From positions 248,001 through 312,000 of the forward strand of contig NZ_WEGK01000001.1 in assembly GCF_009604405.1 (NCBI RefSeq): a stretch of 64,000 nucleotides of DNA. Reading direction: 5' to 3'. Source of the DNA: Nocardia macrotermitis. GTDB taxonomy: Bacteria; Actinomycetota; Actinomycetes; Mycobacteriales; Mycobacteriaceae. Positions within the stretch are counted from its first letter, which is position 1, and each line of letters starts with the position of its first letter. Positions 10,701 to 19,438 of the stretch are shown piece after piece. Made by a program: the position numbers and the translations under genes. The notes beneath the pieces were generated by a model. That model was not told the origin of the DNA. It saw only the letters and a list, made by a program, of their open reading frames with translations, and did not search any database.

Positions 10701-13700
10701 GGTGCAGCGGGTCGTCCCCCGGACGCAGTGCGCCGATCCGCAAGCCGCTCAGGCGCATCACCAGATTCTGGTCGGTGTCGAGCAGGTCGACGTCGGCGCG
10801 CAACCGCGCCTTCGGGTCGCGGCGGGCCACCACGGTGATCCGCTCGGGCAACGGGGCCAGCAGTCGCACCGCGTTCACCCCGACCGGCACCATCGTGCCC
10901 TCGTTGATCCGCTCGTCGGCGAACAGCAGCGCCGCGCTCTGCATGGCCGCGTCGACCACCGCCGGATGGGCCAGATGTCCTGAGCCCGCGGCGATTCCGC
11001 CGTCCACGGTGGCGACCGCGACGTCCTGTCCGACCCGCACCGCCAGCACCCGCCGGAACGACGGGCCGTACTGCAGGCCCGCGGCATCCAGCCCGGAATA
11101 GAACATCTCCGGATCGATGTCGACCCCGACCTCGATCTTCGGCACCCGGGTGAAGGTCTGCTCGTGACTGCCGGTCAGCAGGCGGCCGTGCGCGTGCACG
11201 GTCCACGCCTGCCCGGTCGCGCCGCGCGAGCGGATCAGGAATCGCCCGCCGGCCTCCTCCACGCTCAATGCCACCAGCGGCACGTCCGGTGCGCCCATGA
11301 TCAGCGGTGCGACGAACCGGACCTGTTCCAGGCCAACGCGTTTGACACCGAGCCTGCTGGCCGCCGCACTGAGCGCGGCGTCCAGGTAGGCCGCGCCGGG
11401 CATGATCTTCACACCGTTGACGACGTGATCGGCCAGCCACGGCAGCAACTCGCCGCCGACCTGGAGCAGCCAGTCCGGGCGCCCTTCCAGATCCGGATCG
11501 CCGAGCATCGCGTATCCGTCGGGAGTGCCGAGCCGGGCCTGTTCGAAAAGCGGTAGCGCGGAATGCAATCGGGTGCGCTGCCACGGATAGCGCGGCAGCG
11601 GCAGATGAGGTGTGGGCGCGCGATCCGGCGGGAACAACGTGTCCACCGCGAGCACCCCGGCGGCGTACAGGCCGATGAGCGTGCGCCGGATACTCTCCGA
11701 ATCCCCTTGTGTGCGATCGAGTGTCGGCACGGTGGTGCCGTTGACGTCCGCGCCCAGCAGCGTCTCGCGAATATTGCCCGAGAGCACCGGATGCGGGCCG
11801 ACCTCGAGGAAAACCCGGCTGTCCGCGGCGATCAACGCGGCGATCGCGTCCCGGAACAGCACCGGCCGACGCACATTCGCGCACCAGTATTCCGCGTCCC
11901 AATCCCCCTCGGTGACCCGCGCGCCGGTGACGGTCGAGTACAGCGGCACCGTGGGCGGCTGCGGTTTCAGCTCGGCCAGTTCGGTGCGCAACTCGTCCAG
12001 GATCGGATCCATCAGCTGACTGTGATACGGCACCTCCACTCGCAGCCGACGCGCGAAAACACCTTCCTCGGTGAGCTTTTCGGCGATCTCGTCGAGCCGT
12101 TCCACAGCACCGGACAGGGTCAGCGAACTCGCGCTGTTGATCGCCGCGATGTCGACCCGCGCGTCCTCGCCGACCAGTTCGCGGGCCTGCTCCGGATTCA
12201 GCCCGACCGCGAGCATGCCGCCGGTCCCCGCGGTGGTGGCCTGCAACCGGGCCCGGTGATAGGCGACCCGCACGGCCTCGGGCAGGGTCAGCATCCCGGT
12301 GACATACGCCGCGGACACCTCGCCGACGCTGTGGCCCACCACCGCCGCGGGCGTGACGCCGTATTCGGCGAGTTCGCGCACCAGCGCCACCTGGATCAGG
12401 AAGTTCGCGGGTTGCGCGACCTCAGTCCGGGTGACCCGCGAATCCTCCTCGGGCCGTTGCAGTTCCTCGATGATGGACCAGCCCGACAACGCCCGGAACT
12501 CCTCGTCGACGCGGCGGGCTGTTTCAGCGAAAACCCCACCGGCACCGAGAAGTTCACGCCCCATCCGCCAGTGCTGCGGGCCCATCCCGGAGAACACGAA
12601 TACCGGTTCGGCCACCCGCGACAGGATCGTGCGGGCGGCGTCGCGCCCCTCTCCCCCGGCGAACAGACGAAGCTGGGAGATCAACTCGGTGGCGTCGCCG
12701 TCGACCAGCACACCGGTGCGATACGGGTGATGCGCCAGCCGGGTCCACGCCGCCTCGGCCAGATGGTCCGGATCCGCTCCTGCCGCAAGCAGATCCGCGA
12801 ACCGACCCGCCTGCGCCCGGGCCGCGGCGGTGCCGCGCGCGGAGATGGGCAGGATCCCGAAGTGGTTGCGCTCGTGCGTGATCGACGCCAGCGGCTCGCG
12901 ATACTCCTGGAGAATCGCGTGCGCGTTGGTGCCGCCGTAGCCGAATCCGTTGACCGCGATCGTCATCGGCGCACCGCCGGGCGCGAGCGGTTCGGGCTCG
13001 AGCTGGACGCTCAACCCCAACTCCTCGAACGGAATATCCGGATTGGGCTTGTCCAGCCACCCCTGCGGCGGAATCGTGCGATGCGAGATCGCCAGCGCCG
13101 CCTTGATCACGCTCGCCACCCCCGCCGCGGCCTCGGTATGCCCGATGGTCGACTTCACCGACCCCACCCCGAGGGTGCCGGCGCGTCCGGCGGGTGCACC
13201 GAAAACCCTTCCCAGCGCGCGCAATTCGACCGGGTCACCGACCAGCGTGCCGGTGCCGTGCGCCTCGACGTAGGTGATCTCGTCCGGCCGCAACCCCGCG
13301 CGCGTGCACACCTGACGGGCCAGCGACTCCTGCGATTCGGCGCTGGGCACGGTGATCGCGGTGGTGCGCCCGTCCTGATTCGCACCGGTCGCCTTGACCA
13401 CCGAATAGATCCGGTCGCCGTCGCGGACCGCGTCCTCGAGCCGCTTGAGCACCACCATGCCCGCGCCCTCGCCGCGGCCGTAGCCGTCGGCGGAGGCGTC
13501 GAAGGATTTGCAGCGGCCGTCGGTCGCCAGGAATCCGCCCTTGCACATCAGCACGAACGTCTCGGGCTGCAACATGACGTTGACCCCGCCCGCCAGCGCC
13601 ACCTCGCAGTCGCCGTGCTCCAGCGCCTGGCAGGCCAGGTGGAACGCCACCAGCGAGGAGGAACACGCGGTGTCGACCGTCAGCGCGGGCCCGGTCAGGT

Positions 13701-14187
13701 TGAGCGCGTACGCGATTCGATTGGACAGCATCGTGTAGGAGGCGCTGGCCGGGGTGTGCATATCGGTGTGGAACAGGGCCGGGCCGACCACGCCGATCAC
13801 CGACTGATCCACCACGAATCCGCCCACGTACACCCCGACCGGCGCGCCCGTCGCACGCCCGGCCACCCCCGCGTCGTCCAGGGCCTCCCAGGTCACCTCG
13901 AGCAGCAGTCGCTGCTGCGGGTCCAGCACCGTCGCCTCGCGCGGGGAGATGCCGAAGAAATCCGGATCGAATTCCCACGGATCGATCGTCATGAACGCGC
14001 CGTGTTTGGTGTAGGCGCGGCCCGGCGTGCGCGGTTCGGGATCGTAGTAGCGCCGATAATCCCAGCGGTCGGCCGGAATCTCCACGACACCGTCCCGTTT
14101 GTCGACCACGAAATCCCAGAACGCGGCGGGTGAATCGATGCCGCCCGCGAATCGGCAACCGATACCGACAATTGCAATATCAGACAC
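7795..14187 (-). CDS. Iterative highly reducing type I PKS, mycocerosic-acid-synthase/Pks2-like
   Basis: This 2130-residue multifunctional enzyme has the domain order KS, AT, DH, ER, KR, ACP. KS has Cys175 in DTACSSS and His310 in EAHGTGT. AT has Ser620 in GHSVGE. DH has His921 in HVVNGVKIMPG and Asp1079 in HPAVVDAAMQ. ER covers ~1410-1725, with NADPH loop GAAGGVGTAA at ~1550. KR covers ~1748-1935, with GGFGGFG and Tyr1897/Asn1901. ACP Ser2059 is in LGLDSL. There is no thioesterase, as in MAS and Pks2, whose length it matches. The likely product is a methyl-branched saturated acyl chain handed to PapA. GTG at 14185-14187 follows GGGAGGAAAA; longer upstream frames lack a ribosome site. Confidence 0.95.
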   Translation of the reverse strand: MSDIAIVGIGCRFAGGIDSPAAFWDFVVDKRDGVVEIPADRWDYRRYYDPEPRTPGRAYTKHGAFMTIDPWEFDPDFFGISPREATVLDPQQRLLLEVTWEALDDAGVAGRATGAPVGVYVGGFVVDQSVIGVVGPALFHTDMHTPASASYTMLSNRIAYALNLTGPALTVDTACSSSLVAFHLACQALEHGDCEVALAGGVNVMLQPETFVLMCKGGFLATDGRCKSFDASADGYGRGEGAGMVVLKRLEDAVRDGDRIYSVVKATGANQDGRTTAITVPSAESQESLARQVCTRAGLRPDEITYVEAHGTGTLVGDPVELRALGRVFGAPAGRAGTLGVGSVKSTIGHTEAAAGVASVIKAALAISHRTIPPQGWLDKPNPDIPFEELGLSVQLEPEPLAPGGAPMTIAVNGFGYGGTNAHAILQEYREPLASITHERNHFGILPISARGTAAARAQAGRFADLLAAGADPDHLAEAAWTRLAHHPYRTGVLVDGDATELISQLRLFAGGEGRDAARTILSRVAEPVFVFSGMGPQHWRMGRELLGAGGVFAETARRVDEEFRALSGWSIIEELQRPEEDSRVTRTEVAQPANFLIQVALVRELAEYGVTPAAVVGHSVGEVSAAYVTGMLTLPEAVRVAYHRARLQATTAGTGGMLAVGLNPEQARELVGEDARVDIAAINSASSLTLSGAVERLDEIAEKLTEEGVFARRLRVEVPYHSQLMDPILDELRTELAELKPQPPTVPLYSTVTGARVTEGDWDAEYWCANVRRPVLFRDAIAALIAADSRVFLEVGPHPVLSGNIRETLLGADVNGTTVPTLDRTQGDSESIRRTLIGLYAAGVLAVDTLFPPDRAPTPHLPLPRYPWQRTRLHSALPLFEQARLGTPDGYAMLGDPDLEGRPDWLLQVGGELLPWLADHVVNGVKIMPGAAYLDAALSAAASRLGVKRVGLEQVRFVAPLIMGAPDVPLVALSVEEAGGRFLIRSRGATGQAWTVHAHGRLLTGSHEQTFTRVPKIEVGVDIDPEMFYSGLDAAGLQYGPSFRRVLAVRVGQDVAVATVDGGIAAGSGHLAHPAVVDAAMQSAALLFADERINEGTMVPVGVNAVRLLAPLPERITVVARRDPKARLRADVDLLDTDQNLVMRLSGLRIGALRPGDDPLHRMVDFYYTDTMEQRDPIDPAALTEAGSATTLIVAIGTSARATELAAAVPGSWLYQVDSPGPELEPELTELLQAGRDAGTRRLHVVLVAAPDRRDDLADLWTLKRIAVAVNEFANPEAADGTPQSVFGDGVCHVTLVTEHAFTLPDSPTAPESAHAALAGARRVLLNEQTALRWRLVDTEPGTPIADLIAELAVPGAFSLDNSDEVLLRAGGRWVPVVTKPLPDRLEDLDTARPLTDPEANFTLELPRTRVLSALAWRECPRPAPGPDQVEVRMQVIGLNYKDPLKVIGLLGERELAPTYFGTVPGMEGVGVITRLGENVTDLSVGDLVAIAAKGMMRRFALSDRALTIPLPADTDPGYCTSTIAFGTAEYALHDLARLEPGETVLIHGAAGGVGTAAIQVAKARGARIIGTASTDERRAHILSLGADYAVNSRSLNFVDDVLTITEGAGADVVLSSAPGEILRQNFTAVAEFGRIVEVGKADIYTGGLLEMSNFDKNVAYFSMDLDRLVAVRPERLIALLQRVYQRVLEGVYQPLEYTMFDTREVARAFEETIRSTRTTRIALRIDDPEPPVRPHLPEIEIDCAATYLVTGGFGGFGMAIGRWLVMRGARRLVLAGRGGATTEPARRQLDAWRTVGVEVLEEKLDVTDAEAVAAMVTRAHTAEHPLRGVFHAAGAVADNRIALMDHDQLDRVYRPKVHGARVLHRAIADADITLDMFVLCSSGGSMYGIYGQYNYCAANVAVESLAEQWSRAGERALCVGWGHLSGATGGMAADETAVKYLDLVGFGAIDMADATAYLEQTLRLGATRAAVIPTDWAKLTGTFPQLARTGRTIALAQASAKDTSELAQLRDELAELEEVKRGPFIARKMAEELAVVMGVPVESIDMTVPVPELGLDSLMAVELGARVTKTLGIDLMSLQMGRSFSLEQAGPKVAELILASATAVSESEAPQPVPSGAAELVSVAVGSR

Positions 14188-14610
14188 GCAGTTTTCCTCC
14201 CGAGCTCGGGATATGTCATCGCCGTCCGATTCGGCGATCGGGTAATTCGGGTCCCCCACATGATCGACCAGCCCGGGGCTCAGTGTATCGGCCGATCGCG
14301 GGCCGGCCAGTCCCGTACGCGCATTTTGTGCGGTCCTGGGAGCCGATCCGGTCGCCACTGTGACATCGCCCAGAACACGCAGGTGAACGGCATGGCGATC
14401 CGACGAAAGGCGTATCGCGCGACCGGAGTTCGTCACAATGCCGCGTTCGAATCGTTCACAATATCGGTCGCCTGTCATTGTGCGGTTTCGGCATACGTCC
14501 GGTTGTCACCGGCGAATCGGCGAATGCGCGGATAGGCTCCCCTCGGAGTTCGGCGTGCATATCGGAACTCCACGCGTACACCCGAATTCGACGCGGCCGG
14601 GAGGCGACCA
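14188..14610. promoter_or_regulatory. Divergent intergenic region between PKS and MmpL with CACAAT repeats
   Basis: These 423 bases contain no convincing gene and must hold promoters for the leftward PKS operon and rightward MmpL. Two direct CACAAT copies lie at 14434-14439 and 14457-14462 (23 bases apart, both preceded by T/GT). An inverted copy ATTGTG lies at 14477-14482. TCACA-type repeats resemble binding sites of OmpR/PhoP-class regulators, but the match is short and unproven. Confidence 0.4.
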
Positions 14611-16806
14611 TTGTTCACCGATTTCACCCGCTGGGCGGATATGGTTGTCCGACGGCGGTTCACGGTGATCGTGGTCCTGTTCGCGGCCCTGTTGGCGCTG
14701 GGTGTGTACGGCATGGATCTGCACTCCCGGCTCAGCGCCGACGGCTGGGACGATCCCGGATCGCAGTCCATCCGCGAGGCGCGCATCAAGTCGGAAGCGT
14801 TCGGGCGCAACCATATTGCCGATGTGCTCGTGCTCTACCACGCACCGGCCGGGCGCACGATCGACGATCCGGCGTTCGCCCGCACCATCGTGCGCGACCT
14901 GAACGCACTGCCGCAACGTTTTCCGGAGCAGATCGCCAAGATCAACGGCACCTACTGGCGTACCGACACCGGCGTCTCGCTGCCGGACGTCTTCGGTACG
15001 AAGGATCGCCGATATGCCTTCGCCTCCATAGCGATTCGCGGCGACGACAACACCACGGTGATGCGCAACTATCGAAAGGTCGCCGGGGAGTTCACCATTC
15101 CCGGGATCGATATGCGGGTCGCGGGCGGGCAGCCGGTCGCCGGGGCACTGAACGACACCATGGCCCACGATCAGCTGCGGATGGAACTGTTCGCCATCCC
15201 CGCGGTCGCGATACTGTTGTTCTTCGTCTTCGGCGGCGTCGTCGCGGCGGCGCTGCCGCTCATCGCGGGCGGGCTCACGGTGGTCGGCGCGTGGGGCGTG
15301 ATCCGGGCCATCACCACGGTCACCGACGTGAATTCCTTCGTCTCCCCGGTGGTTTCGATGATCGGGCTCGGGCTGGCGATCGACTACGGACTGTTCATCG
15401 TGAGCCGGTTCCGGGAAGAACTCGCCGACGGGCACGAGGTTCCGGTGGCGGTGCGCCGCACCATGGGCAGCGCCGGACGCACGGTGGTGTCCTCGGCGAC
15501 CATCGTGGTGGCGGCGTCGGCGGCGATTCTGCTGTTCCCGCAAGGGTTTCTGCGTTCGTTCGCCTACGGCGCGATGATCACCGTCGCACTGGCCGCGTTC
15601 ACCGCGGTCACCCTGCTGCCCGCTCTGCTCGCGGTGCTGGGCCGCCGGATCGATCTGTTCGGATTCCGCCGGTTCCAGCGCACCCGCGGTACGTCCGAGG
15701 ATCCGGACAACCGCTGGGGGCGGCTCGCCGGATGGGTGATGAAAAGACCACTGGCCGTGGGCATCCCGATCGTCGCGATACTCGTGCTGCTGATCGCGCC
15801 GATCCGCGACATCGCCTTCGGCGGGATCACCGAACGCTTCCTGCCGCCGGACAACCCGACCCGGGTGGCACAGCAGCATTTCGACCGGATCTTCCCGCTG
15901 CGCCAGACCGGACCGATCTCCCTGATCCTGATCACCAACGACAGCGCCGCGGTTCCACATGTCTTCGAAAACGCCGATCGCGCACCAGGTTTGGCCGCAC
16001 CGTTCCCGAACCCCGTGCAGGCGTCCTCGACCCTGGGCGTCTTCACCACCGACACCGTGCTGCTCGATCCGCACCGCCCCGATCCCACCATCGACTACCT
16101 GCGATCGATGCCGTTACCCAGGGGCACAACACTTCTCGTGGGCGGCACCCCCGCCGAACAACGCGACAGCGTCGACGCGCTGCTGCACCGCCTGCCCTGG
16201 ATGATCGCGCTGGTCTTCGCGCTGACCACCGCGCTGATGTTCACGGCCTTCGGCTCGATCGTGCTGCCGCTACAGGCCGCCGCGCTCAACCTGCTCGGCC
16301 TCGGCTCCACCCTGGGCATCCTGACCTGGGTCTTCATCGACGGACACGGTTCGCGCGCCATGAATTTCACCCCGCAGCCGATCATGGCGCTGGTGCTGGT
16401 GCTGATCGTCTCGGTGATCTACGGCCTGTCCACCGACTACCAGATATTCCTGCTCGCCCGCATCGTGGAGGCCCGGCGCGCGGGCGCGTCCACCGTCGAG
16501 GCGGTCCGCTCCGGTATCGCGCACACCGGCCGGATCATCACCGCCGCCGCCCTGATCCTGCTGGTGGTCACCGGCGCGTTCGCGCTCTCGGAGCTGGTGA
16601 TGATGCAGTACATCGCGTTCGGCATGGTCGCGGCGCTGTTCATCGATGCGGCCGTGCTGCGCATGCTGCTGGTCCCGGCGACCATGCGGCTGTTCGGCGA
16701 TCTGTCCTGGTGGTCCCCGCGCCGACGCCGCCGACCACCCGCCACTGCACCGGCCGAACCCGAAACCGCGACCACACCCGAGGTGGCGCACTCGGCCGCA
16801 CTCTGA
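14611..16806 (+). CDS. MmpL-family RND lipid exporter
   Basis: A 731-residue RND permease with one N-terminal helix, a ~150-residue periplasmic loop, five helices, a second loop and five to six more helices. Proton-relay motifs of the family are seen in both halves: GLAIDYGLFIVSRFREE near 250-270 and GLSTDYQIFLLARIVEARR near 605-625. It is shorter than mycobacterial MmpL3/8 but typical for nocardial MmpLs. TTG start at 14611 with GGGAGG upstream. It is divergent from the PKS/PapA operon, so it most likely exports the PKS-derived acyl lipid or its precursor, as MmpL8/MmpL10 do in mycobacteria. The substrate is inferred from position only. Confidence 0.92.
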   Translation: MFTDFTRWADMVVRRRFTVIVVLFAALLALGVYGMDLHSRLSADGWDDPGSQSIREARIKSEAFGRNHIADVLVLYHAPAGRTIDDPAFARTIVRDLNALPQRFPEQIAKINGTYWRTDTGVSLPDVFGTKDRRYAFASIAIRGDDNTTVMRNYRKVAGEFTIPGIDMRVAGGQPVAGALNDTMAHDQLRMELFAIPAVAILLFFVFGGVVAAALPLIAGGLTVVGAWGVIRAITTVTDVNSFVSPVVSMIGLGLAIDYGLFIVSRFREELADGHEVPVAVRRTMGSAGRTVVSSATIVVAASAAILLFPQGFLRSFAYGAMITVALAAFTAVTLLPALLAVLGRRIDLFGFRRFQRTRGTSEDPDNRWGRLAGWVMKRPLAVGIPIVAILVLLIAPIRDIAFGGITERFLPPDNPTRVAQQHFDRIFPLRQTGPISLILITNDSAAVPHVFENADRAPGLAAPFPNPVQASSTLGVFTTDTVLLDPHRPDPTIDYLRSMPLPRGTTLLVGGTPAEQRDSVDALLHRLPWMIALVFALTTALMFTAFGSIVLPLQAAALNLLGLGSTLGILTWVFIDGHGSRAMNFTPQPIMALVLVLIVSVIYGLSTDYQIFLLARIVEARRAGASTVEAVRSGIAHTGRIITAAALILLVVTGAFALSELVMMQYIAFGMVAALFIDAAVLRMLLVPATMRLFGDLSWWSPRRRRRPPATAPAEPETATTPEVAHSAAL

Positions 16807-17002
16807 TCGAACACCGCCACATCGATACACCACACACACCGACGGCACCCATTTCGTCGTCTCGCGAATCATGCTCCCGCCCACCGCGCTACCCAGCAAT
16901 ACCCTCCGGAACACCCCACAGCCCGCCACTCCACTCGCGTGGACCTCACCTACCGCTACTGGTGTGCCCGTACTCTGCTGGGACGATCACCGGGAGGATG
17001 GG

Positions 17003-17599
17003 ATGTCCGAGGAGACCGCACCGGCCGGACGCCGGCGCGATTCGGCCGCCACACGCGCGGCGCTGCTGACCGCCGCGCAGGAACTGTTCGGCGAACGCGG
17101 ATTCGAGCGCGCCACCGTGCGCGATATCGCCGCGCGCGCGGGCGTGAATCAGGCGTTGCTGTTCCGCTACTTCGGCACGAAGGACGAACTGTTCCGCGCC
17201 TCGATCACCGACCGCGGCCGCCGGGTGCTGGCCGAGGGCCCCGACGACGCCCTGCTGGGCCGCATGCTCGATCGCATGCTGGAGCCGGAAACCACTGCCG
17301 CGCAGGACTATTGGCTGCAAGCCGCGCTGCGCTCCAGCGGCCACGACGAGGGCGCCGAGGCGATCCGCGCGCAACTCGGCCAGGAGTACGTGCGCGCGCT
17401 GTCCACCCTCACCGACGAGCCCGACGCGGAACTGCGCGCGGATCTGTTGCTGGCGTGGTTGCTGGGCATCGGCCTGATGCGTTCGGTGCACCGGCGTGAT
17501 CCGCTGGCCGGGGCCGATCCGGACGCGGTTGCCGGACATGTGCTGCGCGCCGCCCGCGTGCTGCTCGAGCGCATGGATGTGAATTTCCCACCGCGATAA
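17003..17599 (+). CDS. TetR-family transcriptional regulator (probable repressor of the P450 operon)
   Basis: The 198-residue protein has an N-terminal TetR helix-turn-helix (residues ~14-60: AALLTAAQELFGERGF, TVRDIAARAGVNQALLFRYF). The C-terminal ligand and dimer domain resembles TetR_C types common in actinomycetes. ATG at 17003 follows CGGGAGGATGG. The gene ends 106 bases before a P450 gene. A perfect 8-base inverted repeat overlaps the transcription start region of the latter (17647-17664), so this protein is the likely ligand-responsive repressor. The inducer is unknown, perhaps the P450 substrate. The upstream region 16807-17002 has no second gene. Confidence 0.92.
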   Translation: MSEETAPAGRRRDSAATRAALLTAAQELFGERGFERATVRDIAARAGVNQALLFRYFGTKDELFRASITDRGRRVLAEGPDDALLGRMLDRMLEPETTAAQDYWLQAALRSSGHDEGAEAIRAQLGQEYVRALSTLTDEPDAELRADLLLAWLLGIGLMRSVHRRDPLAGADPDAVAGHVLRAARVLLERMDVNFPPR

Positions 17600-17612
17600 C
17601 GAGATTCATCCG

Positions 17613-17641
17613 TTGACGCACCCCGGGGACCACCCTACGAT
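17613..17641 (+). promoter_or_regulatory. Predicted SigA-type promoter of the P450-ferredoxin operon
   Basis: TTGACG (17613-17618), a 17-base spacer and TACGAT (17636-17641) make a near-ideal housekeeping promoter. The expected transcription start falls inside the adjacent inverted repeat at 17647-17664. Confidence 0.8.
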
Positions 17642-17646
17642 ACTTT

Positions 17647-17664
17647 TGTAAGCAACTGCTTACA
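17647..17664 (+). promoter_or_regulatory. Probable TetR operator, perfect 8-base inverted repeat
   Basis: TGTAAGCA-AC-TGCTTACA has two perfect 8-base arms and a 2-base centre. It begins five bases after the -10 box, where a bound TetR dimer would block transcription start. The nearest candidate protein is the TetR gene just upstream (17003-17599). Confidence 0.8.
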
Positions 17665-17705
17665 TCGCTTACACGCCGTGAGCGGCGTGGGGGAAGGGAG
17701 TTCAC

Positions 17706-18914
17706 ATGAGCGTCGACTCGCCGGTACGCGACTACCCCTTCGGAGATCCGGTCCGGCTCGAGATCCATCCGCTCTTCGAACGGTTACGCCACGAGGAGCC
17801 GATCAGCCGCGTGCACCTGCCCTACGGCGGCGACGGCTGGCTGGTCACCCGCTACGACGACGTCAAATTCGTGCTCGCCGACCCGCGATTCAGCCGCGCG
17901 GTGACCGTGGACCGCGAGGACGTCCCGCGCGCGGTCCCCCAGCCCACCCGCGGCAATTCACTGCTCAGCATGGACCCGCCCGAACACAGCCGCCTGCGCA
18001 AACTCGTCGCCAAGGCGTTCACCAGCCGCCGGGTCGATCTGCTGCGCCCGCGCGCCCAGCAGATCGTCGACGAACGCCTGGACGAGATCGAACGACTCGG
18101 CGCGCCCGCCGATCTGGTCGCGAATCTGGCTCTGCCACTTCCGGTTACGGTGATCTGCGAGATGCTCGGGGTGCCGCCCGAGGATCAGCACCGGTTCCGC
18201 GACTTCTCCGACGCGATCCTGTCCACCACCGCCTACACCGCCGAGGAGATCACCGCCGCGCGCACCGGCCTGGAAACCTATCTGGCCGAGGTGGTCGCCG
18301 AACGCCGTAGCAACCCGGACAGCGGCGACGATCTGCTGGGCGCGCTGGTCACCGCGCGCGACAACGACGACCGGCTCACCGAGGCCGAACTGGTCCAGCT
18401 CGGCATCACGCTACTCATCGCCGGTCACGAGACCACCGCCAACCAGATCGCCAACTTCACCTATCTGCTGCTGTCCACCCCCGGCCACTGGGACGCGCTG
18501 CGCGCGGATCCGGAGCTGGTGCCCGACGCGGTCGAGGAACTGCTGCGCTATGTGCAGCTCGGTTCCGGCGGCGCGTTCGCCCGGGTGGCCACCGAGGACG
18601 TCGAGGTGGGCGGCACCACCGTGCGCGCCGGTGACGCGGTGTTCGTCAACACCCAGTCCGCCAATCGCGACGAAGCGGTCTTCCACGACCCGGCCGAACT
18701 GGACCTGACCCGCCAGCACAACCCGCACATCGCCTTCGGGCACGGCGTGCACCACTGCCTCGGCGCGCAGCTGGCCCGGATCGAATTGCAGGTCGCGCTG
18801 TCCTCGCTGCTGCGCCGGTTCCCGGGACTGCGGCTGGCCGTGCCCGCCGAGGAGGTCCCGTGGAAGACCGGTCTGCTGGTGCGCGGACCCGTCGCGCTGC
18901 CGGTGACCTGGTAG
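17706..18914 (+). CDS. Cytochrome P450 monooxygenase
   Basis: A complete 402-residue class I bacterial P450. The I-helix oxygen-binding motif is AGHETT (239-244). The K-helix ExxR is in EELLR (277-281). The haem-ligand loop is FGHGVHHCLGAQLAR with Cys351 as thiolate ligand. No membrane anchor, so it is soluble. It needs electrons from a ferredoxin, and a 3Fe-4S ferredoxin gene follows ten bases downstream. ATG at 17706 has GGGAG upstream. The substrate is not predictable from the sequence; CYP105/107-like actinomycete enzymes hydroxylate xenobiotics or natural products. Expression is probably repressed by the adjacent TetR through the operator at 17647-17664. Confidence 0.96.
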   Translation: MSVDSPVRDYPFGDPVRLEIHPLFERLRHEEPISRVHLPYGGDGWLVTRYDDVKFVLADPRFSRAVTVDREDVPRAVPQPTRGNSLLSMDPPEHSRLRKLVAKAFTSRRVDLLRPRAQQIVDERLDEIERLGAPADLVANLALPLPVTVICEMLGVPPEDQHRFRDFSDAILSTTAYTAEEITAARTGLETYLAEVVAERRSNPDSGDDLLGALVTARDNDDRLTEAELVQLGITLLIAGHETTANQIANFTYLLLSTPGHWDALRADPELVPDAVEELLRYVQLGSGGAFARVATEDVEVGGTTVRAGDAVFVNTQSANRDEAVFHDPAELDLTRQHNPHIAFGHGVHHCLGAQLARIELQVALSSLLRRFPGLRLAVPAEEVPWKTGLLVRGPVALPVTW

Positions 18915-18924
18915 GGGCGCGCCG

Positions 18925-19152
18925 ATGAGCGATCAGTGGCGGATCACCGTCGACCGCGAGACCTGCATCGGCTCGGGGATGTGCACCGGCACGGCCGCGG
19001 CGCACTTCACCCTCGTGGACGGCTACTCGAGCCCCGTCGCCGAACTGACCGATCCGGACGAGAGCGTCATCGATGCCGCCGAGTCCTGTCCGGTGGAGGC
19101 GATTCTGGTGCGAGCGGCCGATTCGGGAAAGGTGCTCGCACCCGAACAATGA
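18925..19152 (+). CDS. 3Fe-4S-type ferredoxin
   Basis: This 75-residue acidic electron carrier has cysteines arranged as CIGSGMC (14, 20) and a distal SCPVEA. That is the pattern of single-cluster [3Fe-4S] ferredoxins which serve bacterial P450s; the position usually filled by the second of four cluster cysteines is not Cys. ATG at 18925, with GGGGCG upstream, lies ten bases after the P450 stop. The two are co-transcribed and surely work together. No ferredoxin reductase gene is present nearby, so a general cellular reductase must be used. Confidence 0.93.
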   Translation: MSDQWRITVDRETCIGSGMCTGTAAAHFTLVDGYSSPVAELTDPDESVIDAAESCPVEAILVRAADSGKVLAPEQ

Positions 19153-19315
19153 GGGGACGCCGCGTCGCCGCACCCGATCGGGGCGGCGGCGCGGAGTTCT
19201 CGCCGCCGCGCAGCTACCGGACAGCACAAAGCGGACACTAACGCGGAGATCTCGCTCCGCTGAGCAATTCCTGTGAGGCAGCGTCGTTTTCGCGATCCTG
19301 CGGCAAGATCGACTC

Positions 19316-19438
19316 ATGCAGGATCGACCCATGGAGGAATGTCGTAACGATCGTGTCCCGTCCCCGTCGGCCGCGGGCGTGCGGGCGCAGGGGCGCGGAG
19401 GTGGACGTGGAATACTGGCCCGAGCGGGGGCACGATGA
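19316..19438 (+). CDS. Possible 40-residue leader ORF overlapping the L,D-transpeptidase start
   Basis: The reading frame begins at ATG 19316 and its TGA (19436-19438) overlaps the ATG of the transpeptidase gene (19435) as ATGA. A CAAGAT hexamer (19304-19309) lies six bases before the ATG, the arrangement seen for other possible leaderless genes in this window. The Arg/Gly-rich peptide has no recognisable domain. It could couple translation of the downstream gene or be spurious. Confidence 0.3.
   Translation: MQDRPMEECRNDRVPSPSAAGVRAQGRGGGRGILARAGAR

Noticed and set aside
11563..14133. 856-residue plus-strand frame
   Set aside because: Antisense of the PKS; no recognisable domain and typical GC-rich shadow composition.
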